DNA from: ZCTH02-B3 sp036563895
GTDB taxonomy: Bacteria; Bacillota; Bacilli; Paenibacillales; Paenibacillaceae
Assembly (NCBI GenBank): GCA_036563895.1
Contig: DATCLN010000144.1
Coordinates: 1-12,216 of the forward strand
Length of the DNA: 12,216 nucleotides
Direction of reading: 5' to 3'
The translations under genes and the position numbers were made by a program. This document shows positions 6,321 to 12,135 of the stretch, piece after piece. The notes beneath the pieces are model-generated. The model was not told the origin of the DNA, searched no databases, and saw nothing but the letters and a program-made list of their open reading frames with translations. How positions within the stretch are numbered: the first letter of the stretch is position 1; each line of letters begins with the position of its first letter.

Positions 6321-7469
6321 CTAGCAGGTGTCCTGCACGCCGGCGGAGTGCGGCTGCTGGATCAGCCTCAGCACGGCTTCCGAGCAGCGGGCCGGATTGT
6401 ATTCGGCGTTGCGGATGGCGATCAGCCGGCCGCGGTGCTGGCCTGCCGCGTACGGTTCCTGGATGAGCTTGAACCAGCGGTCGATGGTTTCCTTCGAGGA
6501 CATGAGCTCCCCGAACCCCTGGCTGACGAAGTACTCCAGGTTTTCTTCCTCTTGCCCGGGGATCGGCTTGTAAAACAGCATGGGAATGCCCTTCGCCATG
6601 CCTTCGGTGCAGGTCATGCCGCCGGGCTTGGTGACCAGCAGGTCAGATACGTCCATCAGCTTGTTGATTTCCTTCGTATAGCCGAACACCTTGATGTTGG
6701 GATGCTGGAACTTCGGGTCGGCCAGCATTTTTTCCCGCATTTTTTCGTTGTCGCCCACGCAAAAGATCAGCTGGACCTTTTCTGCATAGGACGTCATATA
6801 TTCGATCATTTCCTCGTCGTACAGCAGTCCCCAGCCGCCGCCCATCACCAGCACCGTCGGCATGTCCTTCAGCTTGAACGTCTGCAGGATTTCGTTCCGG
6901 TCGTGCGGATGCCAGAAATTGGGGTGCACCGGGATGCCCGTCACTTCGATGCGGGACGGCGGAACGCCGTGGGCGATCAGCTTGTCGCGGACCGCCGTCG
7001 TGCTCACGAGATACCCGTCGACTTCCGGGTTGGTCCAGGTGGCATGGGCGTCGTAATCGGTGATGAGCGTGTACAAAGGCGTCTGCAGCCCGAGTTTCTT
7101 GAGGCGGCTGACCACTGCGTTGGGGAAGGGATGGGTGCAAATGATGAGGTCGGGTTTGAGCTGTTCGATGACCTGGGACACCTGGTTGTAAAACAGCTTG
7201 TGCAGCGCGAACCGGGTCACCCGGTTCAGCGACTTGTCGTAATGGCCGCGGTAGAGCTTGCCGACCAGATGGGGCTGCTTGGAGACGGTTTTGCGATAGG
7301 CGGCAAATATGAGCGGACCCAGCACAGGATTGAGAAAAGAACCCAGCTCGATCACACGGGTCTGGATGTCCCTGGACAGGTGCCTGAGCCCCATCGCGAG
7401 CGCGTAGGCCGCCTGCGTATGCCCCGTGCCAAAGCCTTCGGAGAACAACAACACCCTTTTTTTGCGCAT
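6321..7469 (-). CDS. UgtP/MGDG-synthase-type glycosyltransferase (GT28)
   Basis: A 382-residue membrane-associated glycosyltransferase of the MurG/UgtP fold. The N-terminal MGDG-synthase domain starts MRKKRVLLFSEGFGTGHTQAA, where the G-x-G-H motif (13-17) is typical of this family. The C-terminal half carries LVMGGGWG (207-214), the nucleotide-sugar signature TKPGGMTCTEG (280-290) and PIPGQEEEN (302-310), all as in diacylglycerol beta-glucosyltransferases and monogalactosyl-diacylglycerol synthases. The likely reaction is transfer of glucose or galactose from a UDP-sugar to a lipid such as diacylglycerol, at the inner face of the membrane. Spore-formers often carry several paralogs, so the exact acceptor is uncertain. 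Length is normal. The ribosome binding site is weak (GGGGATGG, 4 bases before the ATG). It is divergent from zur, with its own promoter at 7499-7527. Confidence 0.88.
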   Translation of the reverse strand: MRKKRVLLFSEGFGTGHTQAAYALAMGLRHLSRDIQTRVIELGSFLNPVLGPLIFAAYRKTVSKQPHLVGKLYRGHYDKSLNRVTRFALHKLFYNQVSQVIEQLKPDLIICTHPFPNAVVSRLKKLGLQTPLYTLITDYDAHATWTNPEVDGYLVSTTAVRDKLIAHGVPPSRIEVTGIPVHPNFWHPHDRNEILQTFKLKDMPTVLVMGGGWGLLYDEEMIEYMTSYAEKVQLIFCVGDNEKMREKMLADPKFQHPNIKVFGYTKEINKLMDVSDLLVTKPGGMTCTEGMAKGIPMLFYKPIPGQEEENLEYFVSQGFGELMSSKETIDRWFKLIQEPYAAGQHRGRLIAIRNAEYNPARCSEAVLRLIQQPHSAGVQDTC

Positions 7470-7498
7470 AAAACCATCCCCAATTTCGCCTTATAAAC

Positions 7499-7527
7499 AT
7501 ATTACGATGAAGCGTGATTACGGACAA
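7499..7527 (-). promoter_or_regulatory. Promoter of the glycosyltransferase gene
   Basis: On the minus strand TTGTCC (7527-7522) and TAATAT (7504-7499) are 17 bases apart, placing the start of transcription near 7492, about 23 bases before the ATG. Two ATTACG words (7501-7506 and 7517-7522, plus strand) overlap the -10 and the -35 edge. Confidence 0.65.
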
Positions 7528-7551
7528 GTGCGGCGTTGGACCACCCGTCCT

Positions 7552-7579
7552 TTGCCATGCCCGTCAAGTGCGCTACAAT
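7552..7579 (+). promoter_or_regulatory. Promoter of zur
   Basis: TTGCCA (7552-7557) and TACAAT (7574-7579) are 16 bases apart, with transcription predicted near 7586, about 50 bases before the zur ATG. Confidence 0.65.
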
Positions 7580-7635
7580 AAGGGAAGACAAAGCCGGCCC
7601 GCGAGGTCGCGCTTCCGGAAAGGAACGAAGCCGAC

Positions 7636-8094
7636 ATGTCCGCCTCCGAAACGATGCGGGAAATGCTGGCCGCCATGGCGCAGAAAGGCTGGAGAATCAC
7701 CGAACAGCGGAGAACACTGGCGCGGATATTCGCCGAGCATGAAGGGTATCTGTCCCCGAAAGAGGTATATGACCAGATGAACGTCCATCATCCGGGGGTC
7801 AGCCTGGACACCGTCTACCGCAATCTGCGCGAGCTGTCAGACATGGGCGTGCTGGAGCAGTTTGTCATGATGGACGGGGGTCTGAAATTCAGGGCGAACT
7901 GCCATGTCCGCCACCACCATCATCTGATCTGCCTGAACTGCGAAAAAACGCTGCCCTTCGAATACTGCCCCATGGAAGACCGCATGAACCTGCCGGGCAA
8001 TTACAAAATCCTGCATCACCGCTTCGAGGTCTATGGCATCTGCGAGGATTGCCAGACGAAAGACGCCGTCTCCGCGGACCAGACGCCGGAATAA
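7636..8094 (+). CDS. zur: Fur-family zinc uptake repressor, Zur-like
   Basis: A 152-residue cytoplasmic DNA-binding repressor. Residues 8-75 are the Fur winged helix, with recognition segment VSLDTVYRNLRELSDMGVLE (55-74). Residues 80-140 are the dimerisation and metal domain: Cys89 and the HHHH cluster (93-96) are candidate regulatory zinc ligands, and two CxxC pairs (Cys99/Cys102 and Cys136/Cys139) form the structural zinc site. The stretch FRANCHVRHHHHLICLNC followed by CPM and FEVYGICEDC resembles Bacillus Zur much more than Fur or PerR. Zur represses zinc uptake genes when zinc is plentiful. The start follows GGAAAGGAA (7617-7625) by 10 bases. No zinc transporter gene is adjacent, and the gene is monocistronic between promoter 7552-7579 and terminator 8149-8213. 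Fur or PerR identity is the less likely alternative. Confidence 0.87.
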   Translation: MSASETMREMLAAMAQKGWRITEQRRTLARIFAEHEGYLSPKEVYDQMNVHHPGVSLDTVYRNLRELSDMGVLEQFVMMDGGLKFRANCHVRHHHHLICLNCEKTLPFEYCPMEDRMNLPGNYKILHHRFEVYGICEDCQTKDAVSADQTPE

Positions 8095-8148
8095 TCTGTC
8101 GGACGCGGGAGCAAGTGAATATGGAGTGAATATTTATAGAATAAAGTG

Positions 8149-8213
8149 AAAAACCGTTCGTCCCGTTTTCGACCAAAACAGACAAAATCGGGTGAACGGT
8201 TTTTATTTTTTTT
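8149..8213. terminator. Strong bidirectional-looking terminator after zur
   Basis: AAAAACCGTTC (8149-8159) pairs perfectly with GAACGGTTTTT (8194-8204), and an inner CCCGTTTT (8162-8169) / AAAATCGGG stem extends it. A T-rich tail runs to 8213 on the plus strand. It cleanly separates zur from the quorum-sensing locus. Confidence 0.9.
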
Positions 8214-8288
8214 GGAATCGGACCTCCCAAATGGAGGAGAATGTTGTCGAAGAAAAACGATCTATAACGAAAATTTATACAGATTAAT

Positions 8289-8331
8289 ATTCTGATAAAT
8301 CATTTTATTCTGGAATTGAATCATTTATAAT
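8289..8331 (+). promoter_or_regulatory. Promoter of the agr-like operon with paired direct repeats
   Basis: A perfect TATAAT lies at 8326-8331, 37 bases before the first gene; the region 17 bases upstream (TTTTAT, 8303-8308) is a poor -35, as expected of an activated promoter. AATCATTT occurs at 8298-8305 and 8319-8326, a 21-bp period, and ATTCTG occurs at 8289-8294 and 8307-8312. AgrA/LytTR-type regulators are known to bind two 9-bp direct repeats with a 12-bp spacer, which gives the same 21-bp period. The words themselves match the Agr consensus only loosely. The -10 is well supported; the operator reading is inference. Confidence 0.5.
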
Positions 8332-8368
8332 GGATGATAGGAAATAGCAACCAGTGAGAGGGAATATC

Positions 8369-9031
8369 ATGTCGGAGGTTCTTCGAATTTTTCTGATAGA
8401 TTTTGCTGTAAACGTTTTTGAATCCATCGCAGGATTTTCTCTTATTTTGAGTCTGTTCCGGTTTTCGTTCAACAAAAACAATTTTATAAATACCGTCATC
8501 GCTTCGGTGGTACTCGCAATCACTTCGTATTTGTTGCGGTTCGAGCTGCAAATTCCCGCCGTTACCTCGCTTTTCATGCTGACGTGGATCATCATCCTGC
8601 TGTGGCGTTTGTTCCGCATTCATGTCTTTTATTCCGCTTTGATGGCGGTTACAGGTTATATGACCTATATTACCATTCAACAAATCATGATTCTGCTGGC
8701 AATGATCCGATTTGATTTCGAGGAAATCGTATCGAATTTCTATTTCGGAAAAACATTGCAAATCCTTTCTTCGGTAATTTCCCTGCTGATCTATTCCGGC
8801 TTGTCCCGCAAACGGATCGGCTTCTCGTTCGTTCCGGATCAGTACGCTTTGAAAGTGGAATTCAACGGGGTTAACCGCAAACTGTTGATCGTTACCATAT
8901 TGTCCGCCATCATGATTTGTTTCATCTCCGCGATTGCCCAAAACATGTTCGCGCTTTTGATTCTTTCCGCCACGTTTATGGGGATCCTGATTTATCTCAA
9001 TTACGTGAACGAAAGGGCCAAAAACGTATGA
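8369..9031 (+). CDS. Polytopic membrane protein resembling a kinase-less AgrC sensor domain
   Basis: A 220-residue integral membrane protein with about six to seven membrane segments (roughly 5-30, 40-57, 62-80, 84-113, 130-146, 172-190 and 193-213). It ends ten residues after the last helix (NYVNERAKNV). Size and topology match the N-terminal sensor half of AgrC/GHKL histidine kinases, but there is no dimerisation helix, no phospho-accepting His and no GHKL ATPase domain, and no kinase remnant follows, because agrB starts within the last codons (ATGA overlap at 9028-9031). I do not recognise it as a named family; receptor, immunity protein or helper for peptide export are all possible. The start at 8369 follows AGAGGG by about 7 bases; an in-frame GTG at 8354 lies before that site. 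It is visibly more AT-rich than its neighbours, hinting at a different history. Confidence 0.78.
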   Translation: MSEVLRIFLIDFAVNVFESIAGFSLILSLFRFSFNKNNFINTVIASVVLAITSYLLRFELQIPAVTSLFMLTWIIILLWRLFRIHVFYSALMAVTGYMTYITIQQIMILLAMIRFDFEEIVSNFYFGKTLQILSSVISLLIYSGLSRKRIGFSFVPDQYALKVEFNGVNRKLLIVTILSAIMICFISAIAQNMFALLILSATFMGILIYLNYVNERAKNV

Positions 9032-9558
9032 TTGAAGCGATGGTTCACCGGATCGTGGACTACATTGACAAATATGATGACAGCAAACGAGTCAGCCGTC
9101 CGGTCATGGTGTTTGCGCTCCAGTCGTTGCTGAACAACGTTCTGACGTTCATCCTGTGCCTTTTGATCGGCTGGTGGACGGGAAAGTTTGCGGAAGTCTG
9201 CGTGGTGCTCGCGGCCACGGTGGCTTTGCGGATCCTTGCCGGCGGGCTGCACTTCGTATCGCCGGGTGTCTGCATCATCGTCACCACCCTGGTGGTCACG
9301 GCCATCCCGTTCATTCCGGTCAGCCATACGGTGAGCCTGATTCTGAACGCCATCAGCGCCGTTTTGGTATTGATATTCGCACCGGCCGATCTGAAAGGGA
9401 AGACGCGCATTTCGGACAGAGGCTTGCAAATCAGGAAATTTGCCGGGCTGCTCCTCGTTTGCGCGAATTTCGTTATCCAATCACCGCTATTATCCCTGGC
9501 TTTCTTGGGTGTTGCAATCACTCTCATTCCATGGAAAGGAGGGAAGAAGCATGCGTAA
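9028..9558 (+). CDS. agrB: AgrB-family cysteine peptidase/cyclase for the autoinducer
   Basis: A 176-residue membrane peptidase that cleaves the C-terminal tail of AgrD and closes the thiolactone. The family motif ALRILAGGLHF is at 66-76; His75 and Cys82 are the catalytic pair and are exactly seven residues apart, as His77 and Cys84 are in Staphylococcus AgrB. Hydrophobic segments at about 28-50, 54-72, 81-97, 100-118 and 140-165 fit the polytopic topology. It overlaps the preceding gene by 4 bases (ATGA) and agrD by 8 bases, so translation is probably coupled along all three genes. The start MIEAMVHRIVDYIDKYDDSK is chosen because of the ATGA overlap; a longer in-frame reading from 8917 would overlap the upstream gene by over 100 bases. 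Length is slightly below the staphylococcal protein (189). Confidence 0.93.
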   Translation: MIEAMVHRIVDYIDKYDDSKRVSRPVMVFALQSLLNNVLTFILCLLIGWWTGKFAEVCVVLAATVALRILAGGLHFVSPGVCIIVTTLVVTAIPFIPVSHTVSLILNAISAVLVLIFAPADLKGKTRISDRGLQIRKFAGLLLVCANFVIQSPLLSLAFLGVAITLIPWKGGKKHA

Positions 9559-9673
9559 ACGCGCGGCCAGCCTGCTGGCGACCTTCCTCGGAGCGGTGGC
9601 GGTGATGTTTGTTACCACAGCTTGCTGGGGCACCTTCCATCGTCCCGAAGTTCCGGAAGAGCTGCTGAAGTAA
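9551..9673 (+). CDS. agrD: AgrD-type cyclic lactone autoinducer precursor
   Basis: A 40-residue pheromone precursor. Residues 1-24 form the basic and amphipathic leader (MRKRAASLLATFLGAVAVMF), Cys25 starts the ring, and the tail RPEVPEELLK (31-40) matches the recognition tail of cyclic lactone autoinducers. Aligned on the EVP of the tail, S. aureus AgrD has its ring Cys ten residues before the Pro and is cut after the fifth ring residue; the same spacing here predicts a five-residue thiolactone ring CWGTF (25-29), cut between Phe29 and His30. The number of exocyclic residues before Cys25 (TTA or fewer) cannot be told. AAAGGAGG in the agrB 3' end lies 6-7 bases before the ATG, and the start overlaps the agrB stop. 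This tiny gene is easily missed by automatic annotation. Confidence 0.92.
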   Translation: MRKRAASLLATFLGAVAVMFVTTACWGTFHRPEVPEELLK

Positions 9674-9684
9674 CAAACGGCGCG

Positions 9685-9713
9685 CGGCTGCCGGAGCTTG
9701 TCTCCGGCGGCCG
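9685..9713 (+). other. Intercistronic hairpin between agrD and the LytTR gene
   Basis: CGGCTGCCGGAG (9685-9696) pairs with CTCCGGCGGCCG (9702-9713), twelve pairs with one G-T wobble, around the 5-base loop CTTGT. No T-run follows (TCCCACCCG), so it is unlikely to be a simple terminator. It may stabilise the agrD end of the message or lower expression of the downstream regulator. Confidence 0.7.
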
Positions 9714-9748
9714 TCCCACCCGCAATGCGGACCTGCGGAGTGATGTAA

Positions 9749-10156
9749 ATGATCTACCCCGTCACCCGTGACCGGAACAACGAGACGGAAATCATCATGC
9801 TGGATTTGTCCGAAGTCACCTATATGGTCAACGAAGACGGCGTAATCGCTTTTTACACGGAGACGGACAAATTTTATCCATTGGTGCCCTCGCTCAGCCT
9901 TTACGAAAAGCATTTGCACGACATGGGATTTTACCGGCTGGACCGGGTCAATCTCGTCAACATGAACAAAGTGAAAGGCTTCGATGAACAGAGGGGTCTC
10001 GTTTTCTTCGACGACCCCCCGCATCAGGTGCAGAACAGCACCACCGTGGCCTTCATGAAAATAAGGAAGATGAAACATACCATCATGGACTGGATTCGGA
10101 AAAATCAGTCGTCCCGCAATACCGGCAAAGAAGGGAAACAAGCCCCGGAACCTTGA
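9749..10156 (+). CDS. Stand-alone LytTR-domain DNA-binding regulator
   Basis: A 135-residue protein consisting almost only of a LytTR DNA-binding domain (about 10-115). The typical core is FYRLDRVNLVNMNKVKGF (61-78) followed by LVFF (84-87), corresponding to the 'F.R.hrs.lvN...I' pattern of AgrA and LytR. There is no N-terminal receiver domain and so no phospho-acceptor Asp, unlike AgrA (about 238 residues). A basic, Ser/Pro-rich tail (118-135) follows. It most likely controls the agr-like operon and possibly the downstream ABC transporter. The ATG follows GGAG (9737-9740) by 8 bases. A 75-base gap with a hairpin separates it from agrD; I see no separate promoter in the gap, so read-through from the operon promoter is likely. 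How it would sense the peptide is unclear. Confidence 0.85.
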   Translation: MIYPVTRDRNNETEIIMLDLSEVTYMVNEDGVIAFYTETDKFYPLVPSLSLYEKHLHDMGFYRLDRVNLVNMNKVKGFDEQRGLVFFDDPPHQVQNSTTVAFMKIRKMKHTIMDWIRKNQSSRNTGKEGKQAPEP

Positions 10157-10186
10157 GGAGCGGCCAACTCCGAAAGTCCGGGGCTT
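10140..10186 (+). terminator. Hairpin overlapping the LytTR stop codon
   Basis: AAGCCCCGGA (10140-10149) pairs perfectly with TCCGGGGCTT (10177-10186), and GGAG (10157-10160) / CTCC (10168-10171) forms an inner stem. The left arm lies in the last codons and the stop is inside the structure. The following bases (AAGTATTGC) are not a T-run, so termination is possible but not typical. Confidence 0.55.
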
Positions 10187-10315
10187 AAGTATTGCATTGG
10201 ACAATGGATGGGACGCACCGACTGAAAATTTTTTGCGATTTTATCGTATTAATAGTCAGAATCAGGGCGAAGCATGTATACATAAGCGCCCGCACAAGTT
10301 TGTCGGAGGTGGCAC
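10187..10315 (+). promoter_or_regulatory. AT-rich control region before the ABC transporter
   Basis: 129 bases without a gene. It holds a T-rich run (10229-10234), a small CGAT/ATCG hairpin (10236-10246) and a 10-bp palindrome ATGTATACAT (10274-10283) that contains TATACA. None of the possible -10 boxes has an acceptable -35 at 16-18 bases, so I place no definite promoter, although one is expected here. GGAGG precedes the ATG at 10316 by 7 bases. Confidence 0.4.
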
Positions 10316-11239
10316 ATGACCCAAAGTCCCGTGGTGCGGCTTCAGGACGTGACGAAAAAAATCGGAAGCCGCACGATCATCGACCGCATCTCGCTGGAAG
10401 TGTACCCCGGGGAGGTGTTCGGCTTCCTGGGGCCCAACGGTTCCGGGAAAACGACGACGATCCGCATGATGGTGGGCCTGATGTCCATCACGGCCGGAGA
10501 CATCTTCATCGACGGCCACAGCATCCGGAGGGAGTTTCCCAAGGCCATCCGCCATGTGGGCGCCATCGTGGAAAACCCGGAACTGTACCGATACCTGACC
10601 GGATACCAGAATCTGGTCCACTTCGCCCGGATGGTTCCCGGCATTTCCCGCTCCCGCATCGACGAAGTCGTGCGGCTGGTCGGGATGGAATCGCGCATCC
10701 ACGACAAAGTCAAACGGTATTCCCTCGGCATGCGGCAGCGGCTGGGCGTCGCCCAGGCGGTGCTGCACCGGCCCAAGCTGCTCGTGCTGGACGAACCGAC
10801 CAACGGACTGGATCCGGCGGGGATTCGCGAGCTGCGCGACTACCTGCGCAAGCTGGCGCGGGAAGAAGGGACGGCGGTGTTCGTGTCCAGCCACCTGCTG
10901 TCCGAGATGGAGCTGATGTGCGACCGGGTCGCCATTTTGCAAAAAGGGCGGGTCGTCGACATCCGGTCCATCCGCCGGGATTCGGAGTCGTCGGAAGCGG
11001 TGCAGGACGACGTATGGTTTGACGTGGACCGGCCGGAAGAAGCGCTCCGCGCCCTGGATGGTCTGGGGAAAGGACGGATCGAAGACGGGCGCCTCACGGT
11101 GACGGCGGACCGGAGGACGGTGGCCGACATCAACCGCAGGCTGGTGGAAGCGGGCTTCGGCGTCTACGGCATCCGCGTCAAGACGAAGACCCTCGAAGAC
11201 CAGTTCCTCGAGGTGACCAGGGGGGAGTCCGTTGGCTGA
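10316..11239 (+). CDS. BcrA-type ABC transporter ATP-binding protein
   Basis: A 307-residue ATPase of the ABC-2/bacitracin-export class. Walker A GPNGSGKT is at 39-46, the Q-loop position reads VENPEL (85-90) as in BcrA-like proteins, the signature SLGMRQ at 136-141, Walker B LLVLDEP at 155-161 and the H-loop His193 in SSHLLSE. The C-terminal 80 residues form the usual extension after the ATPase core. It would energise the permease encoded next, with which it overlaps by 8 bases. Relatives export or protect against lantibiotics, bacitracin and other membrane-active peptides, or move unknown lipids; the substrate here is not identifiable. The start follows GGAGG by 7 bases. Confidence 0.92.
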   Translation: MTQSPVVRLQDVTKKIGSRTIIDRISLEVYPGEVFGFLGPNGSGKTTTIRMMVGLMSITAGDIFIDGHSIRREFPKAIRHVGAIVENPELYRYLTGYQNLVHFARMVPGISRSRIDEVVRLVGMESRIHDKVKRYSLGMRQRLGVAQAVLHRPKLLVLDEPTNGLDPAGIRELRDYLRKLAREEGTAVFVSSHLLSEMELMCDRVAILQKGRVVDIRSIRRDSESSEAVQDDVWFDVDRPEEALRALDGLGKGRIEDGRLTVTADRRTVADINRRLVEAGFGVYGIRVKTKTLEDQFLEVTRGESVG

Positions 11240-12029
11240 TTTCCTGAAGCTCCTGCAAAACGAAAACATGAAAATCTACCGGCGCGTCGGCACCTGGGTG
11301 ATGTACGCGTTCGTCATCGGCATCCCCCTGGTGATGTCCCTGGCCATTGTCTCGATGACCCCGGAAGACCCGCCGTCCAACTGGCTTTTCATGTTCATCG
11401 CGTCCAACATTCTGGTCAACCTGATCGCCATCTTCACCGTCGTCAAAGCGGCCGACGCCGTGGCCGGGGAGTTCTCGCAGGGCACGATCAAGCTCCTGCT
11501 CATCCGCCCGTGGAGCCGTTCCGCCATCCTGCTCTCGAAGTTTCTGGCCCTGTTGCTGTTCGGACTGGCCATTACGGCGGCGGCCTTCGCGGTGACGCTG
11601 GCCGTCGGAACCGTGTTTTTCGGCTATACGGCGTCGCCGGAGGACATGTTTTCGGAAATGGGCCGGGAAAATCCGTGGTCGTACATGCTGCTGTGGTATT
11701 TGTACCAGTTCATCTCCAACGTCGCAATCGCCTCGCTCGCGTTCATGATGTCTGCGGCGTTTCGCAGCGGAGGCCTGACGATCGGCCTTTCGATTTTCAT
11801 CCTTCTCGCGGGCAGCCTGATTACCAATTTGCTGTCGCTGCTTGACAAGCCGATCGTCAAGTACACGCTGTTTCCGCACCTGCAGCTGACGTCCTATCTG
11901 GACGGGGGGACGGGGCCGCTGCCGCAGTACCCGATGACGCTGGGGTTTTCCCTGGCTGTGCTCGGGGTGCATTTTCTGGTGTTTGTGGCGGTCGCGTGGC
12001 TGGTGTTCAGCCGGCGGGACGTGGCGTGA
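11232..12029 (+). CDS. ABC-2 family transporter permease
   Basis: A 265-residue integral membrane partner of the preceding ATPase. About six membrane segments are visible (20-41, 52-72, 98-130, 150-178, 183-203 and 240-260). The cytoplasmic motif EFSQGTIKLLLIRPWSRSAI (80-99), followed by LLSKFLAL, is typical of ABC-2 permeases, where it docks on the ATPase. The start is TTG at 11232, preceded by GGGGGAG (about 11220-11227) and overlapping the ATPase stop by 8 bases; the first ATG (11268) would remove the conserved N-terminal FLKLLQNENMKIYRR helix in part, so TTG is preferred. It would form a transporter with two ATPases and two permeases. Substrate unknown. Confidence 0.88.
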   Translation: MADFLKLLQNENMKIYRRVGTWVMYAFVIGIPLVMSLAIVSMTPEDPPSNWLFMFIASNILVNLIAIFTVVKAADAVAGEFSQGTIKLLLIRPWSRSAILLSKFLALLLFGLAITAAAFAVTLAVGTVFFGYTASPEDMFSEMGRENPWSYMLLWYLYQFISNVAIASLAFMMSAAFRSGGLTIGLSIFILLAGSLITNLLSLLDKPIVKYTLFPHLQLTSYLDGGTGPLPQYPMTLGFSLAVLGVHFLVFVAVAWLVFSRRDVA

Positions 12030-12049
12030 GACGCCGCGCGGAAAAGATT

Positions 12050-12075
12050 TGGCGCCCGCATGCGTGCGGGCGCCA
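12050..12075 (+). other. Perfect hairpin in the 3' region of the transporter message
   Basis: TGGCGCCCGCA (12050-12060) pairs perfectly with TGCGGGCGCCA (12065-12075) around TGCG. No T-run follows. It precedes the true terminator by 14 bases and may block 3' exonucleases. Confidence 0.65.
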
Positions 12076-12088
12076 CAGACTGAAGACA

Positions 12089-12135
12089 AACTCCCACGTG
12101 CGACCCATCGTAGTGATCGCAGTGGGAGTTTTTTT
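12089..12135 (+). terminator. Rho-independent terminator of the ABC transporter operon
   Basis: AACTCCCAC (12089-12097) pairs with GTGGGAGTT (12122-12130), with an inner TGCGA (12099-12103) / TCGCA (12117-12121) stem and one bulged G, followed by a run of seven T residues (12129-12135). Confidence 0.92.

Noticed and set aside
5901..7496. 531-codon plus-strand open frame opposite the glycosyltransferase
   Set aside because: It is antisense to a clear glycosyltransferase, crosses its terminator and starts inside the cvfC-like gene; composition is that of a shadow frame.
8113..8133. GTGAATAT direct repeat after zur as an operator
   Set aside because: Two short AT-rich copies inside the 3' untranslated region of zur, ahead of the terminator; chance or composition explains it.
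8321..8941. 206-codon minus-strand open frame opposite the AgrC-like gene
   Set aside because: His/Gln/Asp-rich antisense shadow of a membrane protein gene, with no start signals.
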